The notes under the pieces: model-generated
Database searches by the model: none
Told to the model about the DNA's origin: nothing
Seen by the model: only the letters and a program-made list of their open reading frames with translations
Made by a program: the position numbers and the translations under genes
Part shown: piece after piece, positions 10,891 to 21,306 of the stretch
Numbering within the stretch: the first letter of the stretch is position 1
How the letters are laid out: the number at the start of each line of letters is the position of its first letter
Assembly: GCA_963969345.1 (NCBI GenBank)
Contig: OZ017769.1
Location: 1,984,001 to 2,048,000 of the forward strand
DNA length: 64,000 nucleotides
Reading direction: 5' to 3'
Source of the DNA: Turbatrix aceti
Lineage: Eukaryota > Nematoda > Chromadorea > Rhabditida > Panagrolaimidae

Positions 10891-10898
10891 CTTTTATA
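10891..10898 (-). promoter_or_regulatory. TATA box of the antisense gene
   Basis: TATAAAAG on the minus strand in a GGCG-TATAAAAG-AAG context, 52 bases before the ATG at 10839. No competing coding use of this stretch on the plus strand. Confidence 0.45.
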
Positions 10899-11103
10899 CG
10901 CCCTCTTCGACAACGAAGCGCCCAATTGCCAAACCATCACCCATCCTCAGGCGCCGTCCCTCGCTCTCCCCCGATCGTCAAAACATCCGGTGACCCTAAC
11001 CATCGACTCCTGCCGACAACGCGATAATCACCCTCGTAATGTTTTTTTTTTATGTCCCTATTTTACACTTCAGGGGAAGTGTATTTTCTGCCGGTGGGGT
11101 AGA

Positions 11104-11392
11104 TGTAACCCCAGTGGAAGACCCCTTAAGCCAGCCCCTCATTTCTAACCCCGCCTTGCAAAATAGGCGAGCGCTCGCGGCGTGGAGACACGTCGCGGCA
11201 GTCTGGACTGGGCCTCAGCCAAAGACCGGCTGAGGCTGGGACTCCCTCTCTTCTTCTCTCTCTCACCATTTGGCCCTCTCCTTCCCTTCCTCAAGATGCG
11301 TAATAAACATGTAATCGTAATCAAGAGTTGGATACGTGGCGAACACTAAAGTGGGGTACAGAGATAGCACTGGAATCGCGACCAGAGTTATA
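11104..11392 (+). repeat. Right (3') LTR of the gypsy element
   Basis: 289 bases, same length as the left LTR and nearly identical, followed by the GTAC target duplication. Confidence 0.88.
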
Positions 11393-11396
11393 GTAC

Positions 11397-12520
11397 CAAC
11401 AAACTGATTTAACTGAAGATGTACCAACAAACATACTGTGTGTGGTGTATGTCTGTATGTCGGTGTAACAAAATGAAGCATACACGCACACACTTTGCCT
11501 AATTAATAAATACTGTGAGGTTACACCACAGAAAGTACTGTCCTTTACTGTCTGATTCAATGACGTCAGCGAGTTGTATGCTAAATTTTTTTTTCGGGAA
11601 AAATTCTCATCAGAACAGTATACAAGCAATTGGCATAGCATCCACGTCGCGCGATTACGACGGCACAACCATGAAAGACTGTTTCCACCCTTCAGGGATG
11701 TGCGAACCGATGAGTCGATTCGCGACGCGCTTGCCGAATGCAGCTCTGCCAATGTGTTACTGTGCCGAGAAGTATTTTTCCCGCCAAGCGTTTACCGTAA
11801 TGAGGTCAACATTCAAACGTTATACGATCCCTGCTTGTATTTTGACGGCCTCTCTGCGCAGCTTTTGCTTGCTAACTGATTTTTTTGGGACAGACAGACA
11901 AATGGTGTGAATGTATTTATAAAACAGCGCATAATACACCCATAATGTTTATAAATTCATATTTGATCGTATAGAAGTAGTACAAAATTCAATGCACGCA
12001 TACGTACAAAAATCATTAATTTTAAAATCAAAAAAAAAATCTCTTTAAATTTTATTAGCAATTAAAATTCCAGCCAGATTGTTAGCTATTTTCTCATAAA
12101 TTGACTTGAAAAAAAATTAAAATTTTTCTGTAGCTTTATTTTTTTTCTAATTTCTTTTAATAGTCCAAAATTCAGAATATATGGATTGTAGCTATCATTT
12201 ACATGTTGCGGTTTTTTATGCGAAATATTGGCGTCCTACTTACAAAAGTCCGGTAATTAATTTTAAAAACAATAATTCACTTTTTTTTCTGTACCCCAGA
12301 GCACTTTTTTTTTGTACGGCCCTCCCCCGTTTCCTCTCTCCCGGCGACCCAATGCCACCCACAGCGACCCACGGCACGACAAAATTTTTTGCCTAAATTT
12401 GCGACCTGCGAAAATTTTTTGCCAGAATTTTCAACCTGGGCAAATTGAATTGTAATATAAGGTTCTAAGTGCCTCCTAACATCTGGTCTAATGATAACTA
12501 ACCACTGAGTAATGGTGAAA

Positions 12521-12559
<39 letters not shown>

Positions 12560-12595
12560 AGTTTTAAATATAAGGTTTTAAAAATGCTTTGGAAC
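11397..12595. other. Non-coding remainder of the inverted-repeat element and flanking simple repeat
   Basis: No supported gene; short open frames lack splice support or recognisable domains. 12521-12560 is a (TAAA)n microsatellite. 12284-12365 (CTGTACCCCAGAGCAC and CCCGGCGACCCAATG blocks) recurs at 13562-13635, a dispersed repeat. Confidence 0.5.
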
Positions 12596-13042
12596 CAGAG
12601 TTGTCGACCGAGCCAAAATTACCGAGCCGAGCATTCGAGCCGCTCGGCTCGGCTCGGTGGTTCTCGAGCCGAGCATTCAAGCCGCTCGGCTCGGCTCGGT
12701 TGCCCCCGAGCCGAGCATTCGAGCGAACGGCTCGGCTCGCTCGAACCGAGCATGGCAATTTTTTCCACTCAATTTTCGCTTAGAAAAAAATTTTTGGGGA
12801 CACAAAAACCATTTTATAACAAAAAACGTGTTTGGAATTGTGGAATTTAGCGTAAATAAACTACAAATATCATAGTTTTGGCATAAAAAAAAAAAAAAGG
12901 AATCCTCCGAGCCGAGCATTCGAGCCGCTCGGCTCGGCTCGGTAATCTTCGAGCCGAGCATTCGAGCGAGCGGCTCGGCTCGCTCGGCTCGCTCGAATGC
13001 TCGAAATGCTCGGCTCGATGCTCGGCTCGGTCGACAACTCTG
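12596..13042. mobile_element. hAT-type MITE, family A, copy 1 (447 bp, 8-bp TSD)
   Basis: Begins CAGAGTTGTCGACCGAGC and ends with its inverted copy. It is flanked by perfect 8-bp duplications TTTGGAAC (12588-12595 and 13043-13050). Both arms are built from iterated GAGCCGAGC / GCTCGGCTCGG palindromic units around an AT-rich core. The CAG/CTG termini and 8-bp target duplication fit a hAT-superfamily non-autonomous element. No transposase inside. Confidence 0.9.
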
Positions 13043-13050
13043 TTTGGAAC

Positions 13051-14231
13051 CCTAAATTTAGGTTAGAAACTGGATGGTACAAAAATTTAAAAAAAATTTT
13101 CAAATTTTCAAAAAAAAAAAAAAAAACTTTGTTTAATTTTTTTTAAAACGACTTTGAATCACGGGTATCAGAACGTCTGGGACGCTGAATTTATTCCTCA
13201 AAACAGATTTTGTTTTACTCTTTAATGAACGTCCAAAACGCCCTTTTTTGGGGTGGCCCTATCTTTTTACAGACCACTGTAGCCCCTATATGGTCTTTGC
13301 CATGATCGGTGTTGCCCTTTCGTGCCCCTTTATAGATTTTGCCAGTCCGGACAGGTTGTGGGAAAGCAATTGCAACCGGTGTATCAACAACGCATTCATT
13401 AAGCAAATGTGAGCACGTTGTGCCAACAACGTGCTCATTTTTGTTACCACCCATGTATACTGTTTCTAATTTTTTATTATTCCCAAACAAGTTGCATTCC
13501 TATACTGTACGGCATTTTTGTTTCATCTACAAAAAATTTGCAAAAAATGTAGGGTTATTTTTTCTGTACCCTAGAGCACTTTTTTTTCGTACGGCACTCC
13601 CCCCTTTCCCCTCCCCCGGCGACCCAATGTCACCCAGAGTAGGGTCCCCCCCCGCCCCCGCTGGGATCCCCGCGGGGGTGATGCCAGGAGTGGCCCCCCG
13701 ACCATTTGTGACCTCCGTCGGGGAGTAAAACCCCCGCCCCCGACAGAGCAAAATTTAGCGTTAAACGCTGAAAAACGTTCAAAAACAACACAAATAGGCA
13801 AAAAACAGAGCAAAAAACGAAAAATTTGTTCAAAATATGCCTCGGTTTTCGTTTTAAGATAAAATTTTTCTTCTTTTTCATAGGATTCGGGGGCATTTAC
13901 CCCCGTCCCCGCCGACTTCTGCCGGGGGGGGGGGGGGTTCAAACCCTAACCCCCGCTCCGCCCGCGCTTGGGAACGCGATGCAACACCTTGTTGAAAAAT
14001 AAAAAATGCCGTTGCGCGAAGCTGTCAAAGTCAACATTATAGGCGCGAATAAGCGCTGTTTTACGCGCCATTTGTCGCGAACGTCGTTAAAGTGAATGTT
14101 GTGCTTTCGACTTGCAATTATTTATTATTTATCCAAATTATGTTCTAAAAATTTGTATGTCATGTTACCTCGTTAGATGACAAAATGCGATGTTTGCAAT
14201 TCCTATCAGTTCAAATTCATTCGCCTGCGAA
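13051..14231. other. Intergenic region with C/G-rich dispersed repeat
   Basis: 13562-13635 repeats 12284-12365. 13640-13950 is unusually C/G-rich (runs of C and a 12-G run near 13925) with no supported gene. 14005-14120 is similar to 21990-22130 (GCGCGAAG, AAAGTCAACA and TATAGG blocks), part of the sequence shared upstream of the saposin-like family. Confidence 0.5.
14129..14231 (+). promoter_or_regulatory. Conserved upstream element of saposin-like copy 2
   Basis: Carries the shared block TTATCCAAATT, then AAATTTGTATGTCATGTTA, CTCG and AGATGACAA, matching the region before copies 1 and 4 and the gene-less copy at 21905-21985. It ends at the start codon. Confidence 0.6.
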
Positions 14232-14877
14232 ATGATTCACTCGTATTTTGCCTTCTTTAATCTCGTTTTCGTCGTTGCGAGCCAAGCATCGTCTCCGCCG
14301 AATTTCGTCGCACTCAAAAATAAAACCAAGTTTGTCCGGCCTAAAAATGTCGAGGTACCCAATCAAGATACCATTACTGCTGAATCAACCGTTGAAGTAT
14401 TCGAAAAGTTGTGCGGTGATAATTGTCTAATTGCTGAAAAAGCTTGCCTTTACCTACTCTCAGCAACGATTGAAGAACACAAGCCCGATTTAGTAAGTTT
14501 TTTATCCATGGATTGATCCATAAAAAAAAGGTTTGCAGATTTACCTGCGAGAACAATGCAAAAAACTTCCCCGAAGGCTAAAAATACTCTGCCTCAAGTT
14601 TATCCCCAAGATGGAGACTACGGATGATCCCGATGCTGTTTGCCGAATGATGTTCAATCCGAGGGCGCTCTTTGGCTACGTCAGCGGCAAAAAGAGCATG
14701 CAGGAAGAAGCCATTAGGAAATCCCGTGAAAAGCTACCAAAAGTGAAACGAAAGCGTAATGTATTTAACTTCATTTTTATTGATCACTTATTCACAACAA
14801 TAACGGTGTGCAGTGTTTTGACTTGCATCATTTTTATCTGCTGTTTTTGGTTCTTTTGTATTGGTTGCCGTTGTTAA
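14232..14877 (+). CDS. Membrane-anchored saposin-like protein, family copy 2
   Basis: Exons 14232-14492 and 14539-14877, phase 0 junction at the same place as in the other copies; the intron contains stops, so splicing is required. 199 residues. Signal peptide MIHSYFAFFNLVFVVASQA. The Cys order is CGDNC, AC, then (exon 2) QCKKLP, LCLKFIPKM and DDPDAVCRMMF, as in a saposin B fold. FNPRALFG and a basic stretch (SREKLPKVKRKRN) precede a transmembrane helix and a short CCFWFFCIGCRC tail. An alternative upstream in-frame ATG at 14190 lacks a good signal peptide start. Function unknown. Confidence 0.75.
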
Positions 14878-15195
14878 TAGACTGATGCCAACGAACGTCA
14901 AGAATAAAAGCTCTGGTGGCAAATTGATGATAAAGTTGATTATCGATCAAAAATTCCGGGTTTCCGGACCGGTAATCCAAATTATAAAAAACCAAACGCG
15001 AAAGCCGTAGAACACAAATTTTCGATCAAGAACACAAACATATACCTGAAAAACGGACAAACAACAACAGAAAACTCAATATATTATTTTTTGTTGTTTA
15101 GAACACAAAATTTTTATCCCGGCATTATGCCACAAATTTGCGTTGCACGTTAGTCGTTTGTCACTTCCGTCCGTCTGAATTCTTTCACCTGTGCG

Positions 15196-15871
15196 ATGAT
15201 GCGCCCGTATGTCGCTTTCTTTTGTTTCATTTTCGTCACTTTGAGTCACGCCGCTCCGCCCCCATCTAATGGCAATGTACGTGGCAATGAAATCAAAATT
15301 ATCAGGCGCCGTAGTATAGCTGGTATTATTGAAAGTGCTATCCGTAATACGGCTGTCGAAAGCGCGATTAAAACCCTCGAAACAGTGTGCGGCAGTGCTT
15401 GTTCAGAAGGCGAAACCGTGTGTCTTGACAATCTCGAAGAAGCGGATGAATACGGCAGAATTGATATTGTAAGTCTAATTTTCTTCATACTTAAACGACA
15501 AAAAAAAACTTTTGTAGAACGTTGTGCGCAGCAGGTGCCAGATGCTACCGTTCACCCTTGTATTATCGCTGAAGTCTCATTGCATCAAGATGATATCTCA
15601 GATGGAAAATTCAGACGATCAAGATGCCTTGTGTCGCAAGATGTTCAGTCCGAGGGCGATTTATGGCATTAATTCTAACGACAGCGCCTTGGCTGAAGAA
15701 GCCGTCAAACTTTCCCGTGAGAAGCGTCCAAAAGTGCAGCGAACGCGTAGCATAGTTCAGAGCATATTTGTTGACAATCTGATACTCGTCATTATGCTTA
15801 CCAGTTTTTTTGCTGTCACATGTGTTTTTTGTTGTTTTTGCTGTCTTTGTTCTGGTGAAAAAAAATTATAA
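15196..15871 (+). CDS. Membrane-anchored saposin-like protein, family copy 3
   Basis: Exons 15196-15468 and 15518-15871 (phase 0) encode 208 residues. Signal peptide MMRPYVAFFCFIFVTLSHA is followed by a low-complexity basic insert, then CGSACSEGETVC, and in exon 2 RCQMLP, SHCIKMI and DDQDALCRKMFSPRAIYG. The transmembrane segment is followed by CVFCCFCCLC and a lysine end. Intron position and phase match copies 1, 2 and 4. It lies 318 bases after copy 2 on the same strand, a likely tandem duplicate. Its upstream region keeps only parts of the shared element. Confidence 0.75.
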
Positions 15872-16060
15872 AGCAGCCGGAAGCCTGTTCTTGACAAACA
15901 TTAAGAGGGTTGTTAGTTTCGTTTGATTTGCTTAAAATGACGTTGTTTTAAATTTGTAGCCAAAAACAAAATCGCATTTTATTTATATATTTAATCGAAA
16001 CAAAGTGCCCAAGCTCAAATTTTTATATCAGTTCATTTATATAAATAACCAATAAAGCTA

Positions 16061-16836
16061 TCACGCAACTGCGCTTGACTTTCTTTCACACTCATTAGTG
16101 TGTCGACGAATGTGAAGCTTGAGGTGGGCGGACTGAGTGAAGACCTTTGTGCACATGGTGCATGCATAGGGTCGTTGACCGGTGTGAAGTCGAAAGTGCG
16201 TTTTGAGATTGTACTTGGAGCTGAACCCCTTGCCACAGACCTCACAGGAGTGCGGACGTTCGCCTGCAAAACAGATTTTTGAATTAATCCCAATTTGCAT
16301 GAACCAACCGGTATGGACAAGGTGATGCTTTCGCAAGTGCGCCAACTGAACAAAGCTTTTGCTGCACTTGGAGCACTTGAAGGGTCTTTCGCCGGTATGC
16401 GTTCTCAGGTGAACTTTGAGATTCGACAGTTGGGCGAATGTCTTGCAACACTTGTCGCACGTGTACCTCGTTCGAGGAGGTTCTTTGGGCTGCATGAGTT
16501 TGGGTTAGAAAATATTGAAGGTTCTAGAAAAACAGTTCTACCTACCGTTTTTAAAATTGGTCCAGCTGGAAGCGGTTCATTTGCTTTTTGCGCCGAAGTT
16601 TCGAGCGTATTTGAATTCTTGTTTGCAGCAGACAACAGTGTCGACCACAAAGATGAGAAAATATCCGATTGTTCCTGTCCTGGATTCTGTTTTCCCAGTG
16701 GCATTGCCGGATCAGTCGATCCAAGAGAAAGTGCGTGGGAAGATACGAATTTGTCCCAGAACGATATTTGCTTCCAATAACCCAAAAAATGCATTAGTTG
16801 AACGTGCTTCTTCAATGTCTCAGACGTGTCTGTCAT
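16061..16836 (-). CDS. Blimp-1/PRDM1-like protein with four C2H2 fingers and no PR domain
   Basis: Exons 16836-16546, 16489-16309 and 16263-16061 join in frame to 224 residues. The last 130 carry four C2H2 fingers with TGERP-type linkers: [84 protein letters not shown]. The finger residues and order match the DNA-binding region of Blimp-1 (C. elegans BLMP-1). The expected N-terminal PR/SET domain and the fifth finger are absent here. Either upstream exons lie beyond 16836 (a GTAAGT-like site and [14 protein letters not shown] tail hint at more) or this is a truncated paralogue. Nuclear DNA binding is expected. Confidence 0.75.
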
Positions 16837-17260
16837 CGTTGAGCAAGACTGGACGAAAGAAGAAATAGCAGCACTTACCTTCGATTATGTTTGAAATCGA
16901 CGACATGCAAATTGACTTTAAGGTTCCCACCAATTGATTAGAAAAAAATGCGTTTATTTTTTGTGAAAACTTTGAAGAAAAAACTTTCACAAATGCATTG
17001 TAACAACTTATATATAAAAGTCCATAAACTGTTTCTGTTTTTTGGATTGGTACTGTTAGTAGGAGGTTGGACAGGGATACTTGGGGGGTCAAGGTTTGAA
17101 CACTTTGACACCTGAATGTTTTTTTCGGTCAAAAAGTAATTTTTTTACATTTAAACTTTTAGTCAACAAAATGTAATAAAATTTGTATAGTGACTTTCCC
17201 TTCCCAAACATTCCCTATTTGTCATTCTAATCTTTTTACTGACTGACTCACCGCATCGTC
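16837..17260. other. Intergenic region, possible upstream exon of the zinc-finger gene
   Basis: A minus-strand frame (16870-17090) ends at GAAGGTAAGT near 16880, a good donor. The nearest acceptor at 16858 would leave an intron too short to trust, so no exon is claimed. Confidence 0.3.
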
Positions 17261-17988
17261 ATGGTATCGCGCTGTGCACATATAGCCCAGATTTTTTTCA
17301 TCCTGTGCATTGTGATTTGTGCCGCTTTTACAACTTACAGCCTAGTCAACGACGAATGGGTTACATTCTATGTTGACGACCCGAGTACACCCGACGACAC
17401 TACTGATTACATCAAATTTGGATCACTTGGATTCCTGACATGTGATGGAACGCCGGATGCTGCGTTAAATGGAACGCAAGATGCCGAAAAGAAAAGGTTG
17501 GATCCTAAAGCCATTGCCACGATACTGAATACAAATTCCTCCAAATTTCAAAACTGCGTTATCCAACAGTTGCCCAGAAGAAACTACCTGCTGAGTTTTA
17601 TTGGTATGATCTATTTGGCTGAAATCATCTGCATTATTATTGGCTTGTTTTCGTGCTGCTGTTGTTCTAAGGGCTTCCGAAATGTGTGTTTCATGTTTCT
17701 GCCGTGTGCCGTATTTATGATAATTACAGCTAACATTTTTCTGCTTTCATTTAACTATATGGCGGTTTCCGATGCGAAGAAAGAACTCGATGGAAGTAAG
17801 AGGGGTTTATTTAAATATTGTTTATCATTTTCATAACGTGTACTGGTTTTTTAGAATACATTGCCAAAATTGGACTGCCTTTTGTGATGTCTATAGCATG
17901 TGTTCTCACGAGTTTTGTAGCCGAAATTATGGGATCTTTTATGATATGCTTCGGAAGAGAACCGCTCGATGAAACGACATCAGAATGA
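17261..17988 (+). CDS. Claudin-like tetraspan protein, copy 1
   Basis: Exons 17261-17795 and 17855-17988 (phase 1) encode 222 residues. Four hydrophobic segments are seen: residues about 8-28, 110-130, 142-165 and 180-205. The first extracellular loop has W, then FGSLGFLTC, resembling the W...GLxxC pattern of the PMP22/claudin superfamily. NGT and NSS are possible glycosylation sites. A CCCC cluster follows TM2. Two further genes at 18423 and 24424 share the loop pattern (ND-x-W...LG.LGLF.C), so this is a local family. Junctional or channel-regulatory roles are inference. Confidence 0.7.
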
Positions 17989-18422
17989 TTTTTACTAACT
18001 CATGACTTTGACTTGCTAATATATGGAATACAACTGATTAGAATTCATGTTTGCAATAAATTTTTATACTGTAGCTTTGTAAATATTTTGGGACTGCAGC
18101 GTCCTGCATTCTCAATTCAACAAAAAATAAAAACAGAATTGCAATTTTTTAGAACTCTACAAATACCGTAACTTTACAATTAATATAATGCAGAACAAGC
18201 GAAAATTTCTAAAATTATCATATAAACAATTTCTGATAAATCATTCACATCAGAAAATTTTTCCATAACACTATTCGATTTGTATTCACACATTCTGTCC
18301 TACACAAATTTGCCATCTGTATTTTGTGTTTGCCAGCAAGTCGACGGCCTCAAATTGTTCATTTATCTGCTTTCCCGGAAGTCAACGGCCTGCTATCGGT
18401 GTCCGTTCAGTCCCTTGCTGTC
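17989..18422. other. Intergenic region, no gene seen
   Basis: AT-rich spacer between two same-strand tetraspan genes; an in-frame open stretch just before 18423 has no ATG and no signal-like sequence. Confidence 0.4.
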
Positions 18423-19199
18423 ATGTGTGTCGTATCGATGGCAGGCCAGCTCATCTTTAACTCTTTCGTTTTCATACTCATTATTTTGAGGTTTGTAAAC
18501 GGTCTGTTGGACAATTATGCAACATTTTACTTATATACAAAGGTACCAGATGAACCCGCATTTATTGAAATTATTGGTGGCATTGGTTTATTTAAATGCA
18601 ACTTTACGGAAAAAAACTTATTTGAGGCACAAAAAATAATGTACGATAATCTTGATAACATTGCTTTGATTGAAAACAACTCTTGGTACAACAAAACCTC
18701 ATCTAAATCCGGAAATTTGAATTACACGTGTTTGATCGATGCAAGTTTCTTTCATGGATATTGTACAAACATAAAATTGTAATTTTTTTTCAGGATCTAC
18801 CGTATGGCAATGCCATCAACATTTTCAACAAAGTTTTCTACCTTGTTGCCCTCCTGGCCATAGCCTATTCGTGTTACACGCTGTGCGCCTGCTGCATGCG
18901 CGGCATCATGCTTTACTTTCTCGTCGTCTTTGCAAAAATACTGATCATACTTCAAATTGTTGTTCATGTTTTCAACGTTTATGCTTCACGCGAAATTGAA
19001 GAACAACTCCGATCAATGAACTTTGGAACACGTATGTATTTCGAAGAAAAATTTAAGGACATTGCAATCAATCATTTTTTAAGCTGTATATGTGTGGTAC
19101 GGAGCTTCGTTCATAATTTTCCTCATTGCTATGTTCTTCAGTGCTGCGGCACTTATTGCGTCAGTCGTCACGCTTTACATTGGAAAAATGATGCTGTAG
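18423..19199 (+). CDS. Claudin-like tetraspan protein, copy 2, with a GC-AG intron
   Basis: Exons 18423-18740, 18794-19031 and 19084-19199 give 223 residues. Four hydrophobic segments: MAGQLIFNSFVFILIIL, VFYLVALLAIAYSCYTLC, IMLYFLVVFAKILIILQIVVHV and ASFIIFLIAMFFSAAALIASVV. The first loop ends IIGGIGLFKC, as in the neighbours, and has several N-glycosylation motifs (NFT, NNS, NKT, NYT). The first intron starts GCAAGT, not GT: the only in-frame join between ATC-GAT and GAT-CTA uses this non-canonical but known donor. The last intron ends in TTTTTTAAG. Confidence 0.65.
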
Positions 19200-19790
19200 A
19201 ACGCTGACATGTTTGGCCATGATTTTTATTGCGATTGTGTTTTCTAAATACATAACAAAATGTGATGTTCATAATTTAATAAACAATTATTTTACAATAC
19301 ATATGCGCCAAGACATATGCCTACAAAAACAAATTGAACGCTTTTTTTGATAGAAGTATTTTTTATCATTGTAATAAAATTTTGTTTCTAACTGCAAAAA
19401 TGCAAATTGCGTGCTAAAATTTTTATTTTTTTAGTTTTTGGCAATTTTTTCCTTGTAAGCGCCATCGCCATATTACTTTTCTCAGGACGAAAACTGTAAA
19501 GCGTACAAAACCATAGTTACCGTAATATAGGTTGTTACGACCGGCGTGGTTCTGAGTGATCCGACTCAGGAAAATGAGCGAGCGGCGGCCGACCAAGGGG
19601 GGGGGAGAAAGCGAGGGGCGCGCGGAAAACGGACGAACGCCGTTGCAACCGACGCACGCGAAAAAAGCATAGGGTCCCCCCGTAATTGCCCTACTTTTTG
19701 GCACATCGTTCGTTTGTTTTTGCTCGTTTGCGGTCGTGTTTCCTCGATGTGCGTTATATTTATTTCAAAACTTTTTCAGACTGTTTTAAA
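19200..19790. other. Intergenic region, no gene seen
   Basis: Contains a GC-rich patch at 19535-19690 (GGTGTGG, GGGGGGGAG) unlike the surrounding AT-rich DNA. No supported coding sequence. Confidence 0.4.
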
Positions 19791-20776
19791 ATGAATATGA
19801 ATAAACTGCACGACGTTGTTTTCCAATTTAACGAATCCGAACCTGTCAAAGAAGTTGTTCCTAGCAGAAGACGTAAGACGACAAATACGAAATCGACTGC
19901 TGCAGCAAAATTCAAGGTACTTTCTTTGGGAATGTTTTTTTAAACTCATTGATTATGTATTTTAGGAAATCAAGGCTCACAAGCTCGTTTTGGCAAATCA
20001 GTCCGATGTTTTCGAGGCCATGTTCTACGGTTCTGGCACGAGAATGGCGACTAAGACAAACTCTGACGGCCTCCAGGTGGTCAAGATCGAAGACATCGAA
20101 TCTAAGGTGTTTCAATTCATGATTGATTGCATGTACAACAAGCAGACAAACACTTTTACGATGACAGACGACAACTTGGAGAAGGTCGCCTATGCCGGTG
20201 AGTTGTCGCTATTTTGTTATCATTTGTGACCTTTTTTATACTTTTACAGCCGAAAAGTACAATTTTGAAGAACTTCGCAAGAAATGGAACGATTTCATGG
20301 CTGGCGGATTGAACATTAAGAATTGCATTCAGTTTTGCTCGATTGCTAGAAAGTACAATATCGTCGAACTCCAAAAGCGAGCTCTTACACTGGCGGCGAA
20401 AGATGCTGGTCGTGCTTTTTTTCCTGCAGGTAAACTGATCTCGAACTAAACACATCTGATGTATTTCTTTTATTTTTCAGCATGCAAATACGCGGATGTC
20501 GAAATGTGGAAAACGGTCCTGTCGAGCCCTAATTACTCAAACTCAAATATTTCGGTTGTTCTCAACAATGCCATCTACTGGGCTACGATGTGCCAAGGCA
20601 GTGAAACGATGGATAGCGTCCGTAACGTCCTCAAGCCTCTTCAATCTCTGCTCGCACGTCATGTCACTAAATATAATGACCATAAGTATCAGTATTCATA
20701 CGACGGGGGCTACCCAAACAATCAAACTCCCCTGCACGAAATGTACAAAGTGTTTTTTCCTGATTTGGATATTTAG
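19791..20776 (+). CDS. BTB-BACK domain protein
   Basis: Four exons (19791-19916, 19966-20197, 20250-20429, 20481-20776) join in frame to 277 residues. The BTB core shows IKAHKLVLANQSDVFEAMFYG, then VVKIEDIESKVFQFMIDCMY, and LEKVAYAAEKYNFEELRKKW, the classic helix after which BTB proteins bind cullin-3. A BACK-like segment follows (NCIQFCSIARKYNIVELQKRAL). No kelch or MATH domain is seen. Such proteins often act as substrate adaptors for ubiquitin ligases. That role is from family knowledge, not from this sequence. An alternative ATG lies six bases downstream of the chosen start. Confidence 0.8.
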
Positions 20777-21306
20777 AACTTGGCTACAATGGACTACGAT
20801 TACTCCGAGTACTGAATTGCCTTTAATGTTATACGTTTAACTTTTTTTGCATGGATTTGTTGCCAGTTTGATTTTTTGAAGAAACTGTTTTTGATGATTT
20901 GTTTTTTGTAAAGTTCATTTGTTCGGTTTCATTGAAGTTGATAGATACACAGGCAAGCGTTCGTGTTCGTTCGGGAACAAATTTACTGTGTTCAATTTTC
21001 CTCATGAACAATAAAAAAATTTTCGGGCATACAAACGAACAAAAATTCACTAAAATGTTCATGTACGTTTAATTTTGCAAACCAATACGTTTAATTTTGT
21101 GATCCAAATCTTTGTCATCGTTCAAAAACAAAAAAACTGCTAATTAATTTGCACTACGTTCTGTTTGTTTTTTTTTGCAATTCTGAAGTTGTCAAACCCT
21201 GGCGAAGTTCTAAATGTCAATTTGACATTTATGCAAATTATCTTCATAACTTGGCAAACCTCGCCGCGTACAAAAAACAGAGAATCATGATTTTTTAACA
21301 TTGACA
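20777..21306. other. Intergenic region, no gene seen
   Basis: AT-rich, with repeated TTGAAGAAACTG and GTTCATTTGTTCGG-type segments; nothing coding. Confidence 0.4.

Larger units (their letters stand above)
7434..11396 (+). mobile_element. Ty3/gypsy-type LTR retrotransposon, internally deleted
   Basis: Two 289-base LTRs (7438-7726 and 11104-11392) begin TGTAAC and end GTTATA, an imperfect inverted terminus. They are nearly identical; the difference I see is GGGACCCCCT against GGGACTCCCT. A 4-bp target duplication GTAC lies at 7434-7437 and 11393-11396. Inside are a gag frame, an aspartic protease and then directly the C-terminal tail of an integrase. Reverse transcriptase, RNase H and most of integrase are missing, so the copy is non-autonomous. 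The similar LTRs point to a fairly recent insertion. Confidence 0.88.
7211..12280. mobile_element. Long inverted repeats enclosing the gypsy element (nested insertion)
   Basis: About 190 bases at 7211-7405 recur, inverted, at about 12095-12280. Shared blocks include TTAATTACCGGASTTTTGTA, AAAAAACCGCAACATGTAAATGATAGCTACAATCCATATATTCTGAATTTTGG-type sequence (over 50 bases nearly identical) and AGCTACAGAAAAATTTTAA. Removing the LTR element leaves roughly 1.1 kb between the outer ends, the size of a non-autonomous inverted-repeat DNA transposon. No transposase is seen in 11397-12095 and no clear target duplication was found at the outer ends, so element type is unassigned. Confidence 0.7.

Noticed and set aside
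12596..13042. Repeated short units resembling a CRISPR array
   Set aside because: Units are palindromic with no unique spacers, lie within inverted ends with an 8-bp target duplication, and the host is a eukaryote.
13571..13942. Long open frames on the minus strand in the C/G-rich stretch
   Set aside because: Composition is low-complexity Gly/Pro, no start or splice context, and part of the stretch is a dispersed repeat.
16870..17092. Upstream exon of the zinc-finger gene
   Set aside because: A donor exists but the intron to the next acceptor would be about 22-26 bases, too short to accept.
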